From contig JBHYFN010000011.1 in the NCBI GenBank assembly GCA_051859505.1, forward strand, positions 40,743 through 104,742: a stretch of 64,000 bases of DNA. Reading direction: 5' to 3'. The notes beneath the pieces were generated by a model that was given only the letters and a program-made list of their open reading frames with translations, ran no database searches and was not told where the DNA came from. Positions 59,308 to 64,000 of the stretch are shown here, piece by piece; position 1 is the stretch's first letter; each line of letters opens with the position of its first letter. The stretch is from JAFIEN01 sp051859505. GTDB taxonomy: Bacteria > Pseudomonadota > Alphaproteobacteria > Rhodobacterales > Rhodobacteraceae. The translations under genes were made by a program, and so were the position numbers.

Positions 59308-60375
59308 TCACGGCTCGGTTTTCAGGGGCAGCGCGCCGGGAAAATGGTCGGGGCGCTCCATATCCACCATGCCCCCGATCAGCGAGGCTTGCCAGAGCCT
59401 CTCCGCCTCTGCCGTATCCTGGCCAAGCGGGCGGATCGTCTTTGCCGCCGCCTCAAGCAGGCCCTGGCGCGCGCGGGCGGCGGCCTCGGCCTCGGGCAAT
59501 GTGACAAGGCTCAGCCGCACCGCCTCGCCCGGCATCAGGCGGGCGAGGCGGGGCAGATCGGCGCGGATCACGGTGGCGATCTTGGCATAGCCGCCGGTCG
59601 TCTGGGCATCGGCCCGCAGCACGATCGGCAGGCCGTTTCCCGGCACCTGGATCGCGCCGGGCACCACCCCTTCGGACAGGATATCCGGCCCCTGACCGGG
59701 GGCGAAGGGCACGGGCGGGCCGCTCAGGCGCATGCCCATCCTGTCGGTCGCGGCGCCAACCTCCCACAGGGTTTCGGTCAGATGCCGCAGACCCTGCGTG
59801 CCGAAACGCTCGTCCTGCGGCCCGGCGACCACGCGGATCGGGCCGGTGGGCGGAGGCGGCGGGGTCAGCAGGGCATCGGGCCGAAGGGGGGCCGCGGGCA
59901 CGGGCAGAAGGTCGCCCTCGCACAGCGCCCGCCCACTGAAGCCGCCGAAACCGGCGGCAAGGCAGGTGGCGCGGCTGCCCAGGATCTCGGGCAGGTCCAG
60001 CCCGCCGCCCAGCCCGATCAGCGAAGGCGCGCCCCGCTCGGGCGGGTCGATCACCAGCGTCTCGCCGGGGTTCAGCGTCACGGCCTGCCAGGCCTGGATC
60101 CGGCGCGGCGGCCCGGCGCCGTCGATCTGCGCGGAAAGGCCGGGGCCAAGGGCCAGGCGGACCGCCGCCCCCTCGGCCCGCAGGACAGGGGCGGTCAGGA
60201 CCAGTTCGATGGCGGGGGCGGTGACCGGATTGCCCAGAAGCCGGTTCAGAAGCCAGAGCGCCTCGCGGTCCAGCGCGCCGCAGAGCGGCACGCCAAGCGC
60301 GCGGCCCCGGACAAAGCCCATGTCCTGCACCAGCGACCGCAGGCCGGGCCGGATCACCCGCAAACCGGCGGTCAT
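59308..60375 (-). CDS. pxpC: 5-oxoprolinase subunit C (biotin-dependent carboxyltransferase-like)
   Basis: A 355-residue subunit of the 5-oxoprolinase complex, of the KipA/urea amidolyase family. It opens GLRVIRPGLRSLVQDMG, contains the conserved MGMRLSGPP and VPGNGLPIVLRADAQTTGGYAKIATV (parts: VPGNGLPIVL, QTTGGYAKI). The start at ATG 60375 overlaps pxpB as ATGA; a longer frame adds about 70 unsupported residues. Works with PxpB. Confidence 0.92.
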   Translation of the reverse strand: MTAGLRVIRPGLRSLVQDMGFVRGRALGVPLCGALDREALWLLNRLLGNPVTAPAIELVLTAPVLRAEGAAVRLALGPGLSAQIDGAGPPRRIQAWQAVTLNPGETLVIDPPERGAPSLIGLGGGLDLPEILGSRATCLAAGFGGFSGRALCEGDLLPVPAAPLRPDALLTPPPPPTGPIRVVAGPQDERFGTQGLRHLTETLWEVGAATDRMGMRLSGPPVPFAPGQGPDILSEGVVPGAIQVPGNGLPIVLRADAQTTGGYAKIATVIRADLPRLARLMPGEAVRLSLVTLPEAEAAARARQGLLEAAAKTIRPLGQDTAEAERLWQASLIGGMVDMERPDHFPGALPLKTEP

Positions 60376-61127
60376 GGCGCCCTCCGGAAGCGGGCCGGAT
60401 CGCAGCCCCCTTGGGCCACCGCGCGCAGGAGCGCGGCATGCTCCTCCGGCCCGACCGGGCGGAACCGGACCCGGTCGCCCAGTGAAAGCAGCGCCGGGCG
60501 GCTGCGGGCGATGTCGAACAGCGGCACCGGGCAATGGCCGATCAGATGCCAGCCGCCCGGGCTGTCCCAGGGGTAGATCACGCACATCCGGTTGGCGATG
60601 GCGACCGACCCGGCGGGCACCTTGGGGCGCGGCTCGGCCCGGCGCGGTCGGGCGAGGCGTTCCGGGATCTCGCCCAGGAAGGGCAGTCCGGGCAGGAACC
60701 CCAGCGCCAGGACCGTCAGCGGCGCAGCGGCGTGATGCGCGATGATCGCGGCTTCGGACAGGCCGGTGGCGGCGGCGAGCGGGGCAAGGTCGGGGCCATG
60801 GGGGCCGCCGTAAAGGCAGGGAAGCTCCCAGAGCGTGCCGGCCTCGGCATCGTTCGCGGTGGTTTCGTCGGGGTCAAGCGGGGCAAGAAGGGCGCAGGCC
60901 GCTTCGGCAAGCTCTGCCTGCCCGGTCAGGAGGGGGTCGTAATGCAGGGTGACGCTGGCGAAGGCGCCGACCGCCTCTTGCAGGCCGGCGATCCGGCCCG
61001 CCTCGATCGCCGCGTCCAGCGCGCGGCAGGCCGCCCGGACCCGCGCCATGGCCAGCGGGCCCGGCCCCTCGGCCAGCTCCAGCGTCAACGCGCTGTCGGC
61101 CAGCGGCAGAAGGCGCAGGATCTTCAT
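60372..61127 (-). CDS. pxpB: 5-oxoprolinase subunit B (KipI-like)
   Basis: A 251-residue KipI-family protein, part of 5-oxoprolinase. Typical features are LPLADSALTLEL at the start, the LPCLYGGPHGPDLAPLA segment and GFLPGLPFLGEIPERLARPRR, then SVAIANRMCVIYPWDSPGGWHLIG near the C-terminus (SPGGWHLIG). In Bacillus, KipI inhibits a sensor kinase, but next to pxpA and pxpC the catabolic role is far more likely. It is 31 bases downstream of the small Lrp-like gene. Confidence 0.93.
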   Translation of the reverse strand: MKILRLLPLADSALTLELAEGPGPLAMARVRAACRALDAAIEAGRIAGLQEAVGAFASVTLHYDPLLTGQAELAEAACALLAPLDPDETTANDAEAGTLWELPCLYGGPHGPDLAPLAAATGLSEAAIIAHHAAAPLTVLALGFLPGLPFLGEIPERLARPRRAEPRPKVPAGSVAIANRMCVIYPWDSPGGWHLIGHCPVPLFDIARSRPALLSLGDRVRFRPVGPEEHAALLRAVAQGGCDPARFRRAP

Positions 61128-61158
61128 TCCGCGGGCCCCCGGTCAGGGGGCGGGGGCC

Positions 61159-61398
61159 TCAGAACGCCTTGAAAGTCAGCGTGGTCAGCGATCTTTCGAT
61201 CCCTTCGACATCCAGCAATTCGTCATTGATGTATTTGCCCACATCCATCCCCTCGGGGATATAGAGCTTCATCAACAGATCAAAATCGCCGCTGGTCGAA
61301 TAGAGCTCGGAATGGATCTCCTTGAGCGCGATGGCCTCGGCCACGCGATAGGTGGCACCGGGCCGGCATCGGATCTGGACAAAAACGCAGGTCGTCAT
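61159..61398 (-). CDS. Stand-alone Lrp/AsnC ligand-binding (RAM) protein
   Basis: A 79-residue protein made only of the effector-binding domain of Lrp/AsnC regulators, with no helix-turn-helix. The fold runs TCVFVQIRCRPGATYRVAEAI, SELYSTSGDFDLLMKLYI and GIERSLTTLTFKAF. Such single-domain proteins form rings that sense amino acids. As the first gene before pxpBCA it may sense 5-oxoproline or glutamate and influence a full-length Lrp protein elsewhere; that is inference. The ATG has AAGAT-type upstream sequence and only a weak ribosome site. Confidence 0.85.
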   Translation of the reverse strand: MTTCVFVQIRCRPGATYRVAEAIALKEIHSELYSTSGDFDLLMKLYIPEGMDVGKYINDELLDVEGIERSLTTLTFKAF

Positions 61399-61709
61399 CT
61401 TTCCCCCGGGAAACTGGGTCTTGGTCAGGCTCGGGGCGCGGCGCCGACACGGCCGGGGCCGGGTCCACCCGGGCCGCGGCGGCGCGGGTCAGCCGTGCCT
61501 GCCGCGCGCCCCGTCCGGCGGCCCCCCGCAGCCATCGGCCCCGGGGGCCTTCGCCCCTGCCGGACGGTCTGCCTGGTGGCCGTCCCCGGCAACAGGCTGG
61601 CACGCCCCCGGCCCGGCCGCAATCCCCTATCGTCGCGGGGGCGCCCCGCGAAGCGAAGCGCCCGCGGGGCAAGGGCGCGCGGGCGCGCCCCGAGGGAAAG
61701 CCGCGGCCT
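61399..61709. other. 311-base GC-rich gap without a supportable gene
   Basis: No frame here resembles a known protein. A stem GCCCCGCG / CGCGGGGC (61643-61670) could act as a terminator of the minus-strand gene ending at 61710, though no T run follows. The promoter for the Lrp-like/pxp operon must lie here, but no clear -35/-10 pair is visible. Confidence 0.6.
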
Positions 61710-62870
61710 TCAGGCCAGATTGAGGCGGCGGCGCGGAGCCTCTGCGGCCAGGGCCGGGAGATGCGCCAGTGCGGTGGGGAGCGCCGCATCCGCTTCGCTG
61801 GTGGGCCCTTCGGAAGCCAACCGCCCACGGCCGATGAGGGCATCGCCCTCGACAAAGGTGCCGGAGGCGGCCGAGCCGGGCCATGGGGTGCTGCGCGCCT
61901 GTCGATCGAGCGTGAGCCCGCCCAGCCAGTCACCCTGCGGAAAGGGCATCGGTGCGGGGGTGGTGGTTTCGGACAGCCCCGCCGCATCCGCATCGGGTTC
62001 AGGCAACAGGGAGGGATCCGCCGCCTCGGCGAAAGCGGCAGCGAAGGTCAAGGCCGGGGCCGCAGCCGGGTCAGACGCCATGTCGCGGGCCGGTTCCGGG
62101 GCCACTTCTGCGGCCGGGGTCATATCCAGAGCCACTTCACGACGCACATCCGGTGCCGTTTCCGAAGCCGGGACCCTCTCCGCCGGATCTTCGGGCCAGA
62201 GCGCCGGCAGCGGGTTCGCAGCCTCCTGACCAGCCGAGGCAGGGGATGCGGTCGTTTCCACCGTCGGGGTCAAAGCCTCCGGCAGATCGCCCGGCGCCGC
62301 GGCAAGGTCCGGCGAATCGGTCGACAGGGCCGCGTGGCGCGCCGCTGTCGGCTGCGGCAGGGCGGGCTGCGGCAGGGAGGGCGGCGACACGTGGAGCGGC
62401 GCCCCGGCCATGCCGCGCCAGTCGACCGGCTCTGACGCGTCTTCGTCTGCGGGGATCCGGTCGGCCACGGCCCATCGCCGGGCAGAGCGGTCGGGCGCGG
62501 TTTCCGACACGCCCGCCGAGACGGCCGAAAGCACCACCTGCCCCACGACCGAGGGCGCCACCGTGCGACCCAGAATCGCATAAAGCGCGGGGATGAGGTC
62601 GAAGAGTTCGTCCATATCCGGCCCGGTGCGTTCGGTCAGCAGGATCGCGCTGGCCATCGGGTTGCGGCATTCGGCCAGAAGCGCCAGCGAATGGCTGAGC
62701 CGCCCGCCCACCCGTTCACCCAGCACCAGCACATCGACCAGATCCCGGCGCAGGAAGCATTCGGCGGCTTCGACGCTTTCCATGCAAAGCACCTGAAACC
62801 CCTTGGTCAGCAGCGCCTGCGCCAGTTCCGCCTGCCGCGCGTGATCCTGTTCGAGAACCATCACCTGCAT
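61710..62870 (-). CDS. Degenerate receiver-domain protein with long disordered tail
   Basis: A 386-residue protein. Residues 1-110 look like a response-regulator receiver: VMVLEQDHARQAELAQALLTKGFQV, then DVLVLGERVGG and SAILLTERTG. The phosphate-accepting aspartate is replaced (VLGE) and the usual C-terminal lysine is missing, so it is probably a pseudo-receiver. Residues 130-386 are Pro/Ala/Glu-rich with no recognisable domain and probably disordered. It has no DNA-binding region. Nearby signalling partners are not seen. I do not know its function. Confidence 0.7.
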   Translation of the reverse strand: MQVMVLEQDHARQAELAQALLTKGFQVLCMESVEAAECFLRRDLVDVLVLGERVGGRLSHSLALLAECRNPMASAILLTERTGPDMDELFDLIPALYAILGRTVAPSVVGQVVLSAVSAGVSETAPDRSARRWAVADRIPADEDASEPVDWRGMAGAPLHVSPPSLPQPALPQPTAARHAALSTDSPDLAAAPGDLPEALTPTVETTASPASAGQEAANPLPALWPEDPAERVPASETAPDVRREVALDMTPAAEVAPEPARDMASDPAAAPALTFAAAFAEAADPSLLPEPDADAAGLSETTTPAPMPFPQGDWLGGLTLDRQARSTPWPGSAASGTFVEGDALIGRGRLASEGPTSEADAALPTALAHLPALAAEAPRRRLNLA

Positions 62871-63031
62871 CTGTCACCTTTCCATTCTGGAGGTCCATCT
62901 GCAGGCAGGCTAGCGCGTTCAGACTTAACGGCGCCTTAAGCGCGCCAGCCGAAAGGACAGTTTTTCGCATCGCGGCGCCGACGGTCGGGCCCCCGAAAGC
63001 CCCCTGCCCCCCTGCCCCGCCGCGCGCCCGG

Positions 63032-63748
63032 CTATTGCATGAAGGCCGCGAGCGCCTCGGGATCGACCCGCACGGCCACGCCCGACATGGGCAGCCGGGA
63101 AACCGGGGAGTCCTGCCGGAAGATCAGCCAGCCGTCCTCGTAGCGCGAAAGACCGAAGCCGATCATGTAGAACCTGTCCTCAAGCGACAGGATGGCGACC
63201 TGCTCGGTCACCTCCTCGGCGCCGCGTTCGACGGCCAGCATGGCGTAGAGATCCACGAAGGCCGCGGAGCCGGCCTGCTCGGGGTCCGCATCTATCGTCA
63301 GCACGACGTCCAGTCCGGCCAGACGCCCGGCCTCGAGCGCGTCAAGGAAGGCGGCAAGCCCCTCGGCATCCAGCTGCATGATTCCGCGGTCAAGGAAATC
63401 CTCCGGCACGGGAAAGAGAAGGCTGTAGGTCAGCATCTTGACCTGAGACCCGAGGTTGCCGGCGAAGGTCGCCTGATTGATCTGGTCGAAGAACGGGCTT
63501 GAGGCCGGCAGCATCGTGGCCGGCGTCAGCATCTGCATTCTTTCAAGCGAGCCCGCGACATCCGTCCCTTCAAGACGGTCGATGGCGGTGGTCGCCAGAA
63601 TGGCGTCGAAATCCTGCGCGGCCACGGCCTCGATATAGGCACTGATCGCGGCCTCGGGTGTGTCAAAGCCCGCGGCCTGGGCCTGGGCCGGTTGGGCCAG
63701 CCAGAGAGTTGCACAAAGGATGGCAAGAAATGATGAAACGCGGCGCAT
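63032..63748 (-). CDS. Secreted hypothetical protein
   Basis: A 238-residue protein with a Sec signal MRRVSSFLAILCATLWLAQPAQAQA, so it should be periplasmic. The mature part begins GFDTPEAAISAYIEAVAAQDFDAILATTAID, resembling the helical start of NTF2-like or DUF4878-type exported proteins, and ends in an acidic strand-rich region (VDLYAMLAVERG, ILSLEDRFYMIGFGLSRYEDGW). I do not recognise the family with confidence. ATG 63748 follows AGGAGGGG; a longer frame upstream is unsupported. Confidence 0.75.
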   Translation of the reverse strand: MRRVSSFLAILCATLWLAQPAQAQAAGFDTPEAAISAYIEAVAAQDFDAILATTAIDRLEGTDVAGSLERMQMLTPATMLPASSPFFDQINQATFAGNLGSQVKMLTYSLLFPVPEDFLDRGIMQLDAEGLAAFLDALEAGRLAGLDVVLTIDADPEQAGSAAFVDLYAMLAVERGAEEVTEQVAILSLEDRFYMIGFGLSRYEDGWLIFRQDSPVSRLPMSGVAVRVDPEALAAFMQ

Positions 63749-63987
63749 CGGCCCCTCCTGAAAAATCAATGTCAAACGGGGGGATGGGACCACAGGGCGG
63801 GGGTGGGTGTCAAATCGGGCGGCTCTGGGCCCGCGCGCCCGGCACGCGAACCCGGCACGCGCTCCCGCCCGCCCCCCGGTTGGCCCGCCGGCGCAAAGGA
63901 CGCAGGGGCACAGGAAAATCGCCCCTCCCGCTTGGAAGCCGGCCAGAGGCCCCGTATAGCACGGGCAAGCCAAGCCGGAGTTGACCG

Positions 63988-64000
63988 ATGCGCAGCGCCA
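63988..64000 (+). CDS. Start of a plus-strand gene cut by the window edge
   Basis: ATG at 63988 is preceded by CCGGAG eight bases upstream and reads MRSA before the window ends. The 239 bases before it contain no other gene. Only the ribosome site supports this call, so it is tentative. Confidence 0.4.

Noticed and set aside
58846..60576. A 576-codon plus-strand frame opposite pxpA/pxpC
   Set aside because: The pxp genes have clear family motifs and coupled starts; the antisense frame has none.

Overview
The window is one continuous stretch of a high-GC chromosome, most probably from an alphaproteobacterium of the Rhodobacter/Rhodobacteraceae type. The clues are the very GC-rich codon use and several gene orders I associate with that group: DUF177-rpmF-plsX-fabH-ihfA-MerR, tatA-tatB-tatC, and imuA-imuB-dnaE2 behind a GAAC-N7-GAAC LexA box. 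Genus cannot be fixed from the sequence alone. There are no insertion sequences, phage genes, CRISPR arrays or rRNAs. Two tRNAs are present, Pro(GGG) and Thr(TGT).

Layout. 1-5101 (minus) is a family-5 (oligopeptide/nickel type) ABC importer, cut by the left edge. 5364-11840 (minus) is an eight-gene sugar-acid catabolic operon resembling L-fucose/L-rhamnose-type non-phosphorylating pathways: enolase-family dehydratase, mutarotase, RraA-type aldolase, SAF and UxaA subunits, SDR, lactonase and Gfo/Idh oxidoreductase. Two matching palindromes between it and the importer suggest a shared regulator. 12075-15859 is a Rad50/Mre11-like YhaN/YhaO pair. 16131-22097 holds a TfoX-C protein, a lytic transglycosylase, a small P-loop kinase-like protein, ndk, radA, cvpA and purF; a 31-C homopolymer lies between ndk and radA. 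22240-25596 has a GT61 glycosyltransferase, two sulfotransferase-like proteins and an SDR. 25624-28482 is tatABC with a DUF815 ATPase.

28660-34364 carries a WYL regulator, bamE and the lipid/ribosome/IHF cluster. 34449-42063 carries tRNA-Pro, a long dCTP deaminase, lpdA, a GGDEF protein, a DUF924 protein, an MFS transporter and an FkbM methyltransferase. 42189-47342 carries tRNA-Thr, a flavin reductase and divergent xylAB / ROK regulator. 47426-53631 is the SOS mutasome imuA-imuB-dnaE2. 53746-58532 is a circularly permuted ATP-grasp / alpha-E / transglutaminase / Anbu (ancestral proteasome-like) cassette followed by a PPP-type phosphatase. 58516-61398 is 5-oxoprolinase pxpBCA with a stand-alone Lrp-type ligand-binding protein. 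The right end holds a degenerate-receiver protein, a secreted hypothetical protein and the first codons of another gene.

Two dispersed non-coding repeat families stand out. One has a conserved 22-base core (CTTCTTTTGTT, 3 variable bases, AAATATCC) followed by a G run and a GC hairpin; it occurs six times, always between genes. The other is a 22-23 base AT-centred palindrome (GCCGGAATTT-type), present once in the catabolic operon and as back-to-back pairs at two convergent gene ends. The most system-like region is the ATP-grasp/Anbu cassette; the most unusual sequence objects are the C31 tract and the six-copy repeat.
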